64,000 bases of DNA from the NCBI RefSeq assembly GCF_008642275.1, contig NZ_CP029189.1, positions 2,836,001-2,900,000 of the forward strand. The letters run 5' to 3'. The stretch comes from Streptomyces venezuelae. Lineage in GTDB: Bacteria > Actinomycetota > Actinomycetes > Streptomycetales > Streptomycetaceae. A model generated the notes under the pieces. It ran no database searches. It was not told where the DNA came from and saw only the letters and a list, made by a program, of their open reading frames with translations. Numbering within the stretch: the first letter of the stretch is position 1; each line of letters begins with the position of its first letter. Positions 15,096 to 23,877 of this stretch are shown here, in pieces. The position numbers and the translations under genes are program-made.

Positions 15096-16439
15096 ATGAC
15101 CGGCATCAGTGACGATGTACTGCTTGTCCACGGCGGTACCCCGCTCGAGGGCGAGATCCGTGTCCGTGGTGCGAAGAACCTCGTGCCCAAGGCCATGGTC
15201 GCCGCTCTGCTCGGCAGCGAACCCAGCCGGCTGCGCAACGTTCCCGACATCCGTGACGTGCGCGTCGTCCGCGGGCTGCTCCAGCTGCACGGGGTGACGG
15301 TCCGTCCCGGCGAGGAGCCGGGCGAGCTCGTGCTCGACCCCACCCATGTCGAGAGCGCCAACGTCGCGGACATCGACGCCCACGCGGGCTCGTCGCGCAT
15401 CCCGATCCTCTTCTGCGGCCCCCTGCTGCACCGGCTCGGCCACGCCTTCATCCCGGGCCTGGGCGGCTGCGACATCGGCGGCCGGCCGATCGACTTCCAC
15501 TTCGACGTGCTCCGCCAGTTCGGCGCGACCATCGAGAAGCGCGAGGGCGGCCAGTACCTGGAAGCCCCGCAGCGCCTGCGCGGCTGCAAGATCCGCCTCC
15601 CCTACCCGTCGGTCGGCTCGACCGAGCAGGTGCTGCTGACGGCCGTTCTGGCCGAGGGCGTCACCGAGCTCAGCAACGCCGCGGTGGAGCCGGAGATCGA
15701 GGACCTCATCTGCGTCCTGCAGAAGATGGGCGCGATCATCTCCGTCGACACCGACCGGACCATCCGGATCACGGGCGTCGACCGCCTCGGCGGCTACAAC
15801 CACAAGGCCCTCCCGGACCGTCTGGAAGCCGCCTCCTGGGCTTCCGCGGCGCTCGCCACCGGCGGCAACATCTACGTGCGCGGCGCCCAGCAGCGCTCGA
15901 TGATGACGTTCCTGAACACCTTCCGCCGCGTCGGCGGGGCGTTCGAGATCGACGACGACGGCATCCGCTTCTGGCACCCGGGCGGCCCGCTCAACGCCAT
16001 CGCGCTGGAGACGGACGTGCACCCCGGCTTCCAGACCGACTGGCAGCAGCCGCTGGTCGTGGCCCTGACGCAGGCCTCCGGCCTGTCGATCGTCCACGAG
16101 ACGGTCTACGAGTCCCGGCTCGGCTTCACCTCGGCGCTCAACCAGATGGGTGCTCACATCCAGCTGTACCGCGAGTGCCTGGGCGGCAGCGCCTGCCGCT
16201 TCGGCCAGCGCAACTTCCTGCACTCGGCGGTCGTCTCCGGCCCGACCAAGCTGCAGGGCGCCGACCTGGTCATCCCCGACCTGCGCGGCGGGTTCTCGTA
16301 CCTGATCGCGGCCCTGGCCGCCGAGGGCACCTCGCGGGTCCACGGCATCGACCTGATCAACCGCGGCTACGAGAACTTCATGGAGAAGCTCGTGGAACTC
16401 GGCGCGAAGGTCGAACTCCCGGGCGGCGAGCTCGTCTGA
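15096..16439 (+). CDS. murA: UDP-N-acetylglucosamine 1-carboxyvinyltransferase MurA
   Basis: A protein of 447 residues, normal length. It catalyses the first committed step of peptidoglycan synthesis: transfer of enolpyruvate from PEP to UDP-GlcNAc in the cytosol. Visible family features: KNLVPKAMVAALL at the N-terminus (the PEP/UDP-GlcNAc Lys-Asn pair), the catalytic loop GLGGCDIGGRPIDFH with Cys125 (so fosfomycin-sensitive type rather than the Asp variant), and the conserved RGAQQRSMMTFLNTF and DLRGGFSYLIAALAA segments. The ATG at 15096 is chosen because family homology starts within a few residues; the upstream in-frame extension is not conserved. Monocistronic, with a strong terminator just downstream. 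Confidence 0.97.
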   Translation: MTGISDDVLLVHGGTPLEGEIRVRGAKNLVPKAMVAALLGSEPSRLRNVPDIRDVRVVRGLLQLHGVTVRPGEEPGELVLDPTHVESANVADIDAHAGSSRIPILFCGPLLHRLGHAFIPGLGGCDIGGRPIDFHFDVLRQFGATIEKREGGQYLEAPQRLRGCKIRLPYPSVGSTEQVLLTAVLAEGVTELSNAAVEPEIEDLICVLQKMGAIISVDTDRTIRITGVDRLGGYNHKALPDRLEAASWASAALATGGNIYVRGAQQRSMMTFLNTFRRVGGAFEIDDDGIRFWHPGGPLNAIALETDVHPGFQTDWQQPLVVALTQASGLSIVHETVYESRLGFTSALNQMGAHIQLYRECLGGSACRFGQRNFLHSAVVSGPTKLQGADLVIPDLRGGFSYLIAALAAEGTSRVHGIDLINRGYENFMEKLVELGAKVELPGGELV

Positions 16440-16461
16440 GCCGTCCCCGGACGTACGCACC

Positions 16462-16497
16462 AAGCCCCCCGGGCCCCGCACAGGGCCCGGGGGGCTT
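16462..16497 (+). terminator. murA terminator
   Basis: A 15-bp perfect stem (16462-16476 with 16483-16497) and a 6-nt loop, starting 23 bp after the murA stop and followed by TCGCG. Very GC-rich, typical of Streptomyces terminators without a long T tract. Confidence 0.85.
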
Positions 16498-16513
16498 TCG
16501 CGTGCCCCCGGAC

Positions 16514-16654
16514 GGGGCCGCGGACAGGGCTGGCCAAGGCCCGCACGGGCAGGCTCGGCCGGGGCCGCGGACAGGGCTGGCGAAGGCCCGTACGGACAGC
16601 GCCGGCCGAGCCCGCGGACAGGGCCGGCCGGGGCCCGCGGCAAGGCCCGGCGAA
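16514..16654. repeat. Three tandem imperfect 47-bp repeats
   Basis: Units start at 16514, 16561 and 16608, each opening with G-G/A-G-G/C-CCGCGGACAGGG. The first two differ at only a few positions; the third is more diverged. The block fills part of the 490-bp gap between murA and HU. The rest of the gap (16655-16928) is GC-rich, with short inverted GGGCC/CAGGCCC motifs and no gene that I can support. Confidence 0.6.
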
Positions 16655-16928
16655 GGCCCGCAGGGAGCCGTACGGAGCCGGACGGCCGCCCGGTGGGACG
16701 TGCCGGTGGCATACCTGGGCCCCGCCAGGCCCCTGACGGGCCCTCACAGGGCCTGCCAGGCCCGCCGGGAGGCCGGGGGCCGCCCCGGCCCGTCCGGTCC
16801 CACCGGCCCGCGTCCGGCCCCGGACGTGCCGAAGGGCGGCCACCCCGCCCGGGGGTGACCGCCCATCGCCGTTCTGCGTACTACTGCCGTTCCAAGGACC
16901 TGCGCGGTCCTCGGCGCCGGGGCAGGAC

Positions 16929-17210
16929 TTACTTGCCCTTGGCGGCTTCCTTGAGCTTGGAGCCCGCGGAGACCTTCACGCTGTAGCCGGCCGGGATCTG
17001 GATGGGGTCGCCGGTCTGCGGGTTGCGCGCGGTGCGAGCGGCACGGTGGGTGCGCTCGAAGGTCAGGAAGCCGGGGATGGTGACCTTCTCGTCGCCCTTG
17101 GCGACAATCTCGCCGACGGTCTCGGCGAGCGCGGCCAGAACGGCGTCGGCGTCCTTGCGGGTCACCTCGGCGCGCTCGGACAGAGCGGCCACCAGCTCAC
17201 TGCGGTTCAT
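16929..17210 (-). CDS. hupA: Histone-like DNA-binding protein HU
   Basis: A protein of 93 residues, the classical short HU (not the Lys-rich-tailed HupS). The two N-terminal helices MNRSELVAALSERAEVTRKDADAVL are followed by GEIVAKGDEKVTIPGFLTF and the DNA-embracing beta arm TARNPQTGDPIQIPAGYSVKV, with the conserved RNPxTG tip that inserts its proline into the minor groove. It compacts and bends nucleoid DNA as a dimer. ATG at 17210. Monocistronic, reading towards murA. Confidence 0.97.
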   Translation of the reverse strand: MNRSELVAALSERAEVTRKDADAVLAALAETVGEIVAKGDEKVTIPGFLTFERTHRAARTARNPQTGDPIQIPAGYSVKVSAGSKLKEAAKGK

Positions 17211-17573
17211 GTTGTACTCCCGTGTTCAACTTGCCTTAGAGGCGTGAGATCGAAGCCGATGCTGCCAGGGCCCTAGGACAGTCCCCGGACCCGGGTCTGA
17301 ACGTCAGACCCTCTCGCCCGGTTACGCATCCTGCCCCCACCAGCGGCGGGAAAGCCAATCCGGCACCCGTCGGGGTCACACGAAAAGCGCCACAGTCACA
17401 TCGCGGTGACGCTCCGTCCACGCCCTCGCTCACACGCCGCTGCGGACCGCGGACCTCGCGGGCATCCCCGCAACCCTAGAGGCGGCCCGTCGGGCCCGCA
17501 TCTCGCGACGCGCCGGGATCGTGGCGCCGTGAGGGCCGTCACAGCCGGGCCCGGCAGCCGGACGCGCGCGGCG
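17211..17573. promoter_or_regulatory. Region upstream of HU with a palindrome at 17293-17311
   Basis: This 363-bp gap follows the malic-enzyme stop and carries the HU promoter. A perfect 8-bp inverted repeat, GGGTCTGA-ACG-TCAGACCC, lies 83-101 bp upstream of the HU start. It has no following T run, so it looks more like a protein-binding site than a terminator. I see no gene in the rest. Confidence 0.4.
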
Positions 17574-18977
17574 TCAGACCCCCGAGGCCGCCTTGCGGAC
17601 GGCACCCGCGACCGCACCCGCGACCTTGTCGTTGAACACCGACGGGATGATGTAGTTCGCGTTCAGCTCGTCCTCGCCCACGACATCCGCCAGCGCGCTC
17701 GCGGCGGCCAGCATCATCTCCGTGTTCACGGTGCGGGACTGGGCGTCCAGCAGACCGCGGAAGACGCCCGGGAAGACCAGCACGTTGTTGATCTGGTTCG
17801 GGAAGTCGGAGCGGCCGGTGGCCACCACGGCGGCGGTCTGGCGGGCGACGGCCGGGTCCACCTCGGGGTCCGGGTTCGCGAGCGCGAACACGATCGCGCC
17901 TTCGGCCATGGCGGCGACGTCCTCGCCGGACAGCACGTTCGGGGCCGAGACGCCGATGAACACGTCGGCGCCGACCACGGCTTCCTTCAGCGTGCCCGTG
18001 TAGCCCTCGGGGTTGGTGTTGTCGGCGATCCAGCGCAGCGGGGAGTCCGCGGCGGCGTCGACGAGGTCGGGGCGGTCCGCGTGCACGACGCCGTGGATGT
18101 CGGCGCTCACCGCGTTCTTGACGCCCGCCGCGAGGAGCAGCTTGAGGATGGCGGTACCGGCCGCGCCGGCCCCCGACATGACGACCTTGACATCGCCAAC
18201 TGCCTTGCCCACCACGCGCAGTGCGTTGGTGAGCGCCGCGAGCACGACGATCGCGGTGCCGTGCTGGTCGTCGTGGAAGACGGGGATGTCGAGGGCCTCG
18301 CGGAGCCGGGCCTCGATCTCGAAGCAGCGCGGCGCGGAGATGTCCTCCAGGTTGATGCCCGCGAAGCCGGGGGCGATGGCCTTGACGGCGGCGACGATCT
18401 CGTCGGGGTCCTGGGTGTCCAGGCAGATCGGCCAGGCGTCGATGTCCGCGAAGCGCTTGAAGAGGGCCGCCTTGCCCTCCATGACCGGCATGGCGGCCAT
18501 CGGGCCGATGTTGCCCAGGCCCAGCACGGCGGATCCGTCCGTCACGACTGCGACGGTGTTGCGCTTGATGGTGAGGCGGCGGGCGTCCTCGGGGTTCTCG
18601 GCGATCGCCATGCACACGCGGGCCACGCCCGGGGTGTAGATCATCGAGAGGTCGTCACGGTTGCGGATGGGGTGCTTGGACGCCATCTCGATCTTGCCGC
18701 CGAGGTGCATCAGGAAGGTGCGGTCGGAGACCTTGCCGAGGCTGACGCCTTCGATGCCGCGCAGCTTCTCGACGATCTCGTCCGCGTGCGCGGTGGAGGT
18801 CGCGGCGATGGTGACGTCGATCCGGAGCTTCTCGTGGCCGGATGCGGTGACGTCGAGGCCGGTGACCGATCCGCCGGAGGACTCCACGGCGGTGGTGAGC
18901 TGGGAGACCGCGGTTCCGCTCGCGGGCACTTCCAGACGGACCGTCATCGAATACGAGACGCTGGGCGCCGTTGCCAT
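17574..18977 (-). CDS. NAD(P)-dependent malic enzyme with N-terminal ACT domain
   Basis: A protein of 467 residues. Residues about 1-85 form an ACT-like regulatory domain (SYSMTVRLEVPASGTAVSQL). The malic domain follows: SMIYTPGVARVCMAI (containing the conserved Tyr), KRNTVAVVTDGSAVLGLGNIGP with the catalytic Lys and nucleotide-binding turn, and NLEDISAPRCFEIE and FHDDQHGTAIV, which carry the divalent-metal ligands. The NAD(P)-binding Rossmann motif is MSGAGAAGTA. It decarboxylates malate to pyruvate, feeding gluconeogenesis or lipid synthesis. The ACT domain suggests allosteric control. ATG 18977 has AGAGGAA upstream. Confidence 0.93.
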   Translation of the reverse strand: MATAPSVSYSMTVRLEVPASGTAVSQLTTAVESSGGSVTGLDVTASGHEKLRIDVTIAATSTAHADEIVEKLRGIEGVSLGKVSDRTFLMHLGGKIEMASKHPIRNRDDLSMIYTPGVARVCMAIAENPEDARRLTIKRNTVAVVTDGSAVLGLGNIGPMAAMPVMEGKAALFKRFADIDAWPICLDTQDPDEIVAAVKAIAPGFAGINLEDISAPRCFEIEARLREALDIPVFHDDQHGTAIVVLAALTNALRVVGKAVGDVKVVMSGAGAAGTAILKLLLAAGVKNAVSADIHGVVHADRPDLVDAAADSPLRWIADNTNPEGYTGTLKEAVVGADVFIGVSAPNVLSGEDVAAMAEGAIVFALANPDPEVDPAVARQTAAVVATGRSDFPNQINNVLVFPGVFRGLLDAQSRTVNTEMMLAAASALADVVGEDELNANYIIPSVFNDKVAGAVAGAVRKAASGV

Positions 18978-19435
18978 GGCCGTGTTCCTCTTCTGTCCCT
19001 GGTTCGCTGTAACACACAGGGCCCCGCTGCACAGCCGGTGCGGCAGGACCTGTTGTCCGATCGTCCCACCTACCAGCCAGTACAAGGTAACCAGCTACAA
19101 AATTCGGAAAGACTCTTCCACCATACGAGATTCGAGAGGTGTTCGGAATGGTGGGGTCATACGAAACAGGTCCGCGCCCCCCACAGGTGGGGGACGCGGA
19201 CCTGTTGATTCACACGTTTGAAGACACCGACCCGCCATGCTCGCCTCGCGGCAAGTGGTCGCTCTGAGCGACGAAGGTTGGGCCCGGGGGCTTGGATCGA
19301 GTCGGTGCCGTACCCAGGCTAACAAAGGATCGCCGAAAGTGATCCCCCTGCTCGCGTACGTATCGGAGCACCACGCTCCCGGCCGCCGCCCATCCGGACG
19401 TACGAGGCCCCGGGGGCCGCCCCTAGGGGTGTCCG
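18978..19435. other. Intergenic region between helicase and malic enzyme, with hairpin 19165-19206
   Basis: A long stem-loop (12-bp perfect outer arms 19165-19176/19195-19206 plus a nearly perfect inner CCCCCCAC/GTGGGGG helix) is followed on the minus strand by TTTCGTA. It is probably the helicase terminator, about 230 nt after its stop. A further CCACCAT/ATGGTGG inverted repeat (about 19118-19155) lies closer to the malic enzyme. A 47-codon frame (ATG near 19238, minus) spans the hairpin and is unlikely to be real. The malic-enzyme promoter should lie between 18978 and about 19100. Confidence 0.5.
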
Positions 19436-21742
19436 CTAGGGCGTGAGCAGCTCCGGCACCCCGTCCGCGTCCGGCTTGTCCCGTTCGGCCGAGACCACCG
19501 TCAGCTGCTGCGTCGCGCGCGTCAGCGCCACGTACAGCACCCGCAGGCCCGCCGGGGACTCGTCCGCGATCTCCGCCGGGGAGACCACCACCGTGGCGTC
19601 GTACTCCAGGCCCTTGGCCTCCAGGCTGCCCAGCGCCACCGCCCGCTCGCCGAGGTCCGCGAGCCAGCCCGCGGCCTCCGCGCGCCGGTCCATCGCCACG
19701 ACCACGCCGACCGTGCCGTCCACCTGTTCCAGCAGCCGCCGGGTCTCCTCCCGGACCGCGTGGCCCAGATCGCCGTCGGCGGCCGTGAAGCGGGGCTCCA
19801 GGCCCGTGGAGCGCACCGCCGACGGCGGCTCCATGCCGGGCATCGCCAGGCGCAGCACCCGGGAGGCCACCTCGGCGACCTCGGCCGGGTTGCGGTAGTT
19901 CACCGTCAGGGTGAACCGCCTGCGCGGGCGGCTGCCCAGGGCCTCGTCGCGGGCGGCGGCCGCCTCCTCGGGGTCCGTCCAGGAGGACTGCGCCGGGTCG
20001 CCGACCACCGTCCAGGTGCCGTGCCGGCCCCGGCGGCCGACCATCCGCCACTGCATCGGCGTCAGGTCCTGGGCCTCGTCCACGATGACGTGCGCGTACT
20101 CGGTGCGCTCCGCCGCGAGCCGCTCGGCCCGCTCCCACTGGGTCTCCTCGCGGGTCGGCATCAGCTCCTCCAGCCCGCTGAGCTGGTCGAGCGGATCCAT
20201 CTCCCGTCTGCGCTTGGGCCGCGCGGGCGCGCCGAGCAGCTGCTGGAGCTCGTCCAGCAGCGCCACGTCGTGCACCGACAGGGGGCCCTTGCCGTCCGGG
20301 CCCACCCGGCGCAGCGAACGCGCCAGCTGGCGGCTCTCGCGCGGGCCCAGGTCGCGGCGCGACCAGCGGCCGAGGTGGCGCTCGTCGGCGAGCGCGGCGA
20401 GCACCGCCCTCGGGGTCAGTTCCGGCCACCATGCATTGAGGAAGTCGATGAAGGCGTCCTCGGTGGAGATGTCCTCGTCGAAGGCGGAGCGCAGCTCGGC
20501 GGCCAGCTCCGGGTCGCTGTGCCGGCCGGCCCCGCCGGACTTCGCGTAGAGGGCGTCGAGCAGCAGCTTGCGGGCGCGCGGGCGCAGCAGGTTGACCGGG
20601 GCGGTGCCGCCGAGCACGTTCTGCCGGATCCGGTTCAGCTCGTCGGCCTCCAGCTCCTGGCGGCGGCCGAAGGCCACCACGCGCAGCCGGTCGGGGGCGC
20701 CGCCGAGCTCCAGTGCGCCGCGTACGGCCTTGCGGAGCACCTTGAGCATCCGGGAGGAGCCCTTGATGCGGGCCACGGCCGGGGAGTCGTAGGTGGTGGC
20801 CTCCGCGCCGTCGACGAGCGAGCCCAGCGCCCGGATGGCCACCTGGCCCTCCTCGCCGAGCGAGGGCAGCACGCCCTCGGTGTACGCGACGAGCAGCGGG
20901 GTCGGCGAGACGATCAGGATGCCGCCGGAGTAGCGGCGCCGGTCCTGGTAGAGCAGGTAGGCGGCGCGGTGCAGGGCGACGGCCGTCTTGCCGGTGCCGG
21001 GGCCGCCCGCGACCTCGGCGACGGAGGCGGCGGGGGCCCGGATGACCAGGTCCTGCTCGGCCTGGATCGAGGAGACGATGTCGCGCATCGAGTGCGTACG
21101 GGCCCGCCCGAGGGCGGCCATGAGCGCGCCGTCGCCGATCGCGGGCAGCTCGCCGCCGTCGAGGAAGGCGGTGACCTCCGGGCGCATCAGGTCGTCCTCG
21201 ACGCCCAGCACCTTGCGGCCCTTGGAGCGGATGACGCGGCGGCGCACGACCCGGCCGGGCTCCTTGGGCGTGGAACGGTAGAACGGCGCGGCGGCCGGCG
21301 CGCGCCAGTCGATGACCAGCGGCGCGTAGTCGGAGTCCAGGACCCCGATGCGGCCGATGTGCAGCGTCTCGGCGATGTCGGCGGTGAGGTCCTCGCGGAT
21401 CGCGTCGTCGGCGGGCTCGACGGAGGTGTACGCGCCGTCGGCGCCGCGCTCCCCGTCCTTGCCGAGCACCAGGTCGATGCGGCCGAAGAGGAAGTCCTCG
21501 AACTCGTTGTTCAGCCGGTTCAGGTGGATGCCCGCCCGGAAGACCTGCGCGTCGCGCTCGGCGAGCGCGCCGGGTGTACCCACCTGGCCGCGCTTGGCGG
21601 CGTCGTTCATGAGGAACTCGGCCTCGTGGATCTTCTCCTCAAGGCGTCGGTACACCTGGTCGAGATGCGTCTGCTCGACCGCGATCTCCCGATCGCGGAC
21701 GGAATCCGCCGTGCTGTCGACAGCGGCATTCTGCGCGGCCAC
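19436..21742 (-). CDS. HelD-like UvrD/Rep superfamily ATPase
   Basis: A protein of about 768 residues. It has an N-terminal coiled coil (EQTHLDQVYRRLEEKIHEAEFL) and then a superfamily 1 ATPase core split by insertions: Walker A GGPGTGKTAVALHR, Walker B-like HVIVDEAQDLTP, motif III VVGDPAQSSW, and the C-terminal motif VLYVALTRATQQL. This layout (coiled-coil N-arm, UvrD-like core, no DNA-unwinding accessory motifs) is that of HelD, which binds RNA polymerase and releases stalled complexes; some actinobacterial members protect RNAP from rifamycins. GTG 21742 is chosen for its AAGGGGG ribosome site; TTG 21745 is possible. Function as HelD is an inference from family layout. Confidence 0.85.
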   Translation of the reverse strand: MAAQNAAVDSTADSVRDREIAVEQTHLDQVYRRLEEKIHEAEFLMNDAAKRGQVGTPGALAERDAQVFRAGIHLNRLNNEFEDFLFGRIDLVLGKDGERGADGAYTSVEPADDAIREDLTADIAETLHIGRIGVLDSDYAPLVIDWRAPAAAPFYRSTPKEPGRVVRRRVIRSKGRKVLGVEDDLMRPEVTAFLDGGELPAIGDGALMAALGRARTHSMRDIVSSIQAEQDLVIRAPAASVAEVAGGPGTGKTAVALHRAAYLLYQDRRRYSGGILIVSPTPLLVAYTEGVLPSLGEEGQVAIRALGSLVDGAEATTYDSPAVARIKGSSRMLKVLRKAVRGALELGGAPDRLRVVAFGRRQELEADELNRIRQNVLGGTAPVNLLRPRARKLLLDALYAKSGGAGRHSDPELAAELRSAFDEDISTEDAFIDFLNAWWPELTPRAVLAALADERHLGRWSRRDLGPRESRQLARSLRRVGPDGKGPLSVHDVALLDELQQLLGAPARPKRRREMDPLDQLSGLEELMPTREETQWERAERLAAERTEYAHVIVDEAQDLTPMQWRMVGRRGRHGTWTVVGDPAQSSWTDPEEAAAARDEALGSRPRRRFTLTVNYRNPAEVAEVASRVLRLAMPGMEPPSAVRSTGLEPRFTAADGDLGHAVREETRRLLEQVDGTVGVVVAMDRRAEAAGWLADLGERAVALGSLEAKGLEYDATVVVSPAEIADESPAGLRVLYVALTRATQQLTVVSAERDKPDADGVPELLTP

Positions 21743-21845
21743 CAAGGCCCCCTTCTGACGTGCATGGGCGACCGTCAACCGTACGCGAACCGGCCCCCTG
21801 TCCGCACGCCCGTTCCGGAACCGGTCTCGCGTGGTGGTACGCCTC

Positions 21846-22418
21846 TCACCGGGACCCCTGGCCGGCCCCGGCCGCCAGGACGCGGCGGCGGTGCCGGGCG
21901 ACGCGCTCCCGGTTCCCGCAGCGCTCGCTGGAGCACCAGCGGCGCCGGTGGCCCCGGGAAGTGTCCAGGTAGACACGGGTGCAGCCGTCGCCGGCGCAGG
22001 CCCGCAGCAGCGCCCGGTCGCCGGGGTCGGTCAGCAGCTCCACCGCGTCCCGGGCGACGGCCGCGAGCAGCGCACCGCACTCCACGCCGCCGCACAACTC
22101 CCGTACGAGGTGCCCCTCCTGGTCCCGTACGGCGCACAGCCCCGGGGGTGGTCCGGCGGCCAGCGCGTTGACCCGGGCGAGGGCGTGTTCGTCGGGGTCG
22201 GTGCCGAGCAGCTCCGCCCGTACGAGCGTTTCCACGTCGGCGCGCAGGGACCGGAAGGCCTCGGCCCAGTCGGGCCCCACCCGGGCGAGGGGCGTCCGGT
22301 CGGGTACGAGGCCGGCGCCGGCGAGCCACAGCCGCAGCTCGTCACCGTCCGGGATCCCCTCATGGGGGGTGAAGGTGGCCACCAGGTCCAGACAGACCCG
22401 CCCGGAATCGAACCGCAT
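21846..22418 (-). CDS. CGNR zinc-finger / ABATE-domain putative regulator
   Basis: A protein of 190 residues. N-terminal ABATE domain (FDSGRVCLDLVATF...DELRLWLAGAGL), then a C-terminal CGNR zinc finger, CAGDGCTRVYLDTS followed by WCSSERCGNRERVARHRRR, with Cys ligands and the CGNR box that names the family. Such proteins are thought to be stress-response transcription regulators; the target is unknown. ATG at 22418. The gene is followed by the helicase 103 bp downstream on the same strand. Confidence 0.92.
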   Translation of the reverse strand: MRFDSGRVCLDLVATFTPHEGIPDGDELRLWLAGAGLVPDRTPLARVGPDWAEAFRSLRADVETLVRAELLGTDPDEHALARVNALAAGPPPGLCAVRDQEGHLVRELCGGVECGALLAAVARDAVELLTDPGDRALLRACAGDGCTRVYLDTSRGHRRRWCSSERCGNRERVARHRRRVLAAGAGQGSR

Positions 22419-22566
22419 GCCGTCAGCCTCCCGTCGTGGGGTGCCGTACCAGACTGCCGCCCGGCGGGTCCCAACGGAAGCCCCCGAACCGGTGGGCCCG
22501 CCAACCCACCGCATCGGCCCCGCATCCGGCTCCGCCGACCGGTCCAGCCCCGCCGACCCACTCCCC

Positions 22567-22600
22567 GGCCCCGCCGGCGTTCGAGGCGCGGGGTCCGGGG
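22567..22600. repeat. Copy of a dispersed GC-rich intergenic repeat
   Basis: The core GCCCCGCCGGCGTTCGAG is followed by GCGCGGGGTCCGGGG. The same core occurs at 50729-50815 and 58240-58355. It sits just downstream of the nnaR stop and can fold into a hairpin, so it may end that transcript. Confidence 0.6.
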
Positions 22601-22606
22601 CGGGGG

Positions 22607-23782
22607 TCAGCCGACGACTCCGCGGGCCGTCACCGCGTCGACCGGGAGCTCCCCGTACTTGGCCTCCCCGCCCGCGTCCAGCGACAGCCGGTACCCCCGC
22701 TTGACCACCGTCTGGATCAGGTTCGGCGCCCCGAGGGCCACCCGGAGGCGGGCCATCGCCGTCTCCACGGCGTGTTCGTCCCGCCCCGCACCCGGCAGCG
22801 CCCGCAGCAGTTCCGCGCGCGGCACCACCCAGCCCGGCCGCCGGGCCAGCGCCCGGAGCAGGGCCATCCCGGCAGGCGGTACGGGCCGCAGCCGCGCGTC
22901 GACCAGGACCGCGTGCCCCCGGATCTCCACCCGGTGCCCGGCCACCGGCAGCACCCGGGCCCGGCCGGGCAGCTCCTGGCAGAGCACCTGCACCAGCGGG
23001 CCCAGCCGGAAGCGCTCCGGCTGCACCGTGTCCACCCCGTGCGCCTGCAGCGGCAGCGCGGTCACCGGCCCGACGCACGCCGACAGCACCCCGCCGCGCA
23101 GCGCGTCCAGCACGGCCTCCCGCAGCCCCCGCTCCTCGGCCCGGGACAGCAGCGAGGCCGCCGCCGGCGCGGAGGTGAAGCTGACGGCGTCGACCCCGCC
23201 GCCGGTGATCGCGTCCAGCAGCCGGTCCAGCGGCGCGAGGTCCTCCGGTGCCATCCACCGGTACACCGGGACCACCACCACCTCGGCCCCGCCGGCCCGC
23301 AGCGCCTCGACGAAGCCGGGCAGCGGCTCCCCGTGCAGCTGGAGCGCGATGCGCCGGCCGGCCACCCCGTCCGTCAGCATCCGTTCCAGTACCTCGGCGA
23401 GCGATTCCGAGTCCGGGGACCAGGTCTCCACGAGCCCGGCGGCCCGGATGGCGCCCTTCACCTTCGGCCCGCGCGCCAGCAGTTCGGCCGCCCGCAGCCG
23501 CTCCAGCAGTTGCTCGCCGACGCCCCAGCCGTCGGCCGCCTCGATCCATCCCCGGAACCCGATGGCGGTGGTGGCCACGACCACGTCCGGCGCGCAGTGG
23601 ATCAGTTCCTTCGTCGCGGCCAGCAGCTCGCTGTCGTCGGCGAGCGGCACGATCCGCAGCGCCGGCGCGTGCAGCACCTGCGCCCCGCGACGGCGCAGCA
23701 GCGCGATGAGCTCGTCCGCACGCCGGGCGGCCGTGACCCCGACGGTGAAGCCCGCGAGCGGGCCGGTGTTCGTGTCGTCCAT
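22607..23782 (-). CDS. nnaR: Nitrate-assimilation regulator NnaR (HemD-like domain plus winged helix)
   Basis: A protein of 391 residues with ATG 23782. The first 260 or so residues are a uroporphyrinogen-III synthase (HemD)-like domain (FTVGVTAARRADEL...DAVSFTSAPAAASLLS). The last 100 or so are an OmpR-type winged helix (LLRALARRPGWVVPRAELLRAL, then VETAMARLRVALG and VVKRGYRLSL). In S. coelicolor the orthologue NnaR helps GlnR switch on narK and nitrite/nitrate reductase genes. The HemD domain probably senses rather than catalyses. It lies directly downstream of narK on the same strand, with a long inverted repeat between them. Confidence 0.88.
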   Translation of the reverse strand: MDDTNTGPLAGFTVGVTAARRADELIALLRRRGAQVLHAPALRIVPLADDSELLAATKELIHCAPDVVVATTAIGFRGWIEAADGWGVGEQLLERLRAAELLARGPKVKGAIRAAGLVETWSPDSESLAEVLERMLTDGVAGRRIALQLHGEPLPGFVEALRAGGAEVVVVPVYRWMAPEDLAPLDRLLDAITGGGVDAVSFTSAPAAASLLSRAEERGLREAVLDALRGGVLSACVGPVTALPLQAHGVDTVQPERFRLGPLVQVLCQELPGRARVLPVAGHRVEIRGHAVLVDARLRPVPPAGMALLRALARRPGWVVPRAELLRALPGAGRDEHAVETAMARLRVALGAPNLIQTVVKRGYRLSLDAGGEAKYGELPVDAVTARGVVG

Positions 23783-23818
23783 CGTGACCTGCCTAGTGAC
23801 GCATGTGGGGGCGGTACG

Positions 23819-23862
23819 GGTGAACCGAGTCTGCCCACACGTCGTGTCGGACTCGGTTCACC
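23819..23862 (-). promoter_or_regulatory. 13-bp inverted repeat between narK and nnaR
   Basis: GGTGAACCGAGTC (23819-23831) and its exact reverse complement (23850-23862) are separated by an 18-nt loop holding a further CACACG/CGTGTC element. No T run follows the stem on the minus strand. It lies 16 bp after narK and 37 bp before the nnaR start, so it could be a weak terminator that lowers nnaR expression or a binding site for NnaR itself. Confidence 0.5.
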
Positions 23863-23877
23863 GGTATTTCGCCCCGG

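Noticed and set aside
19095..19238. Possible 47-residue peptide (MAGRCLQTCESTG...) upstream of the malic enzyme
   Set aside because: The frame runs through both arms of a strong hairpin at 19165-19206, has poor codon bias and lacks a ribosome site.
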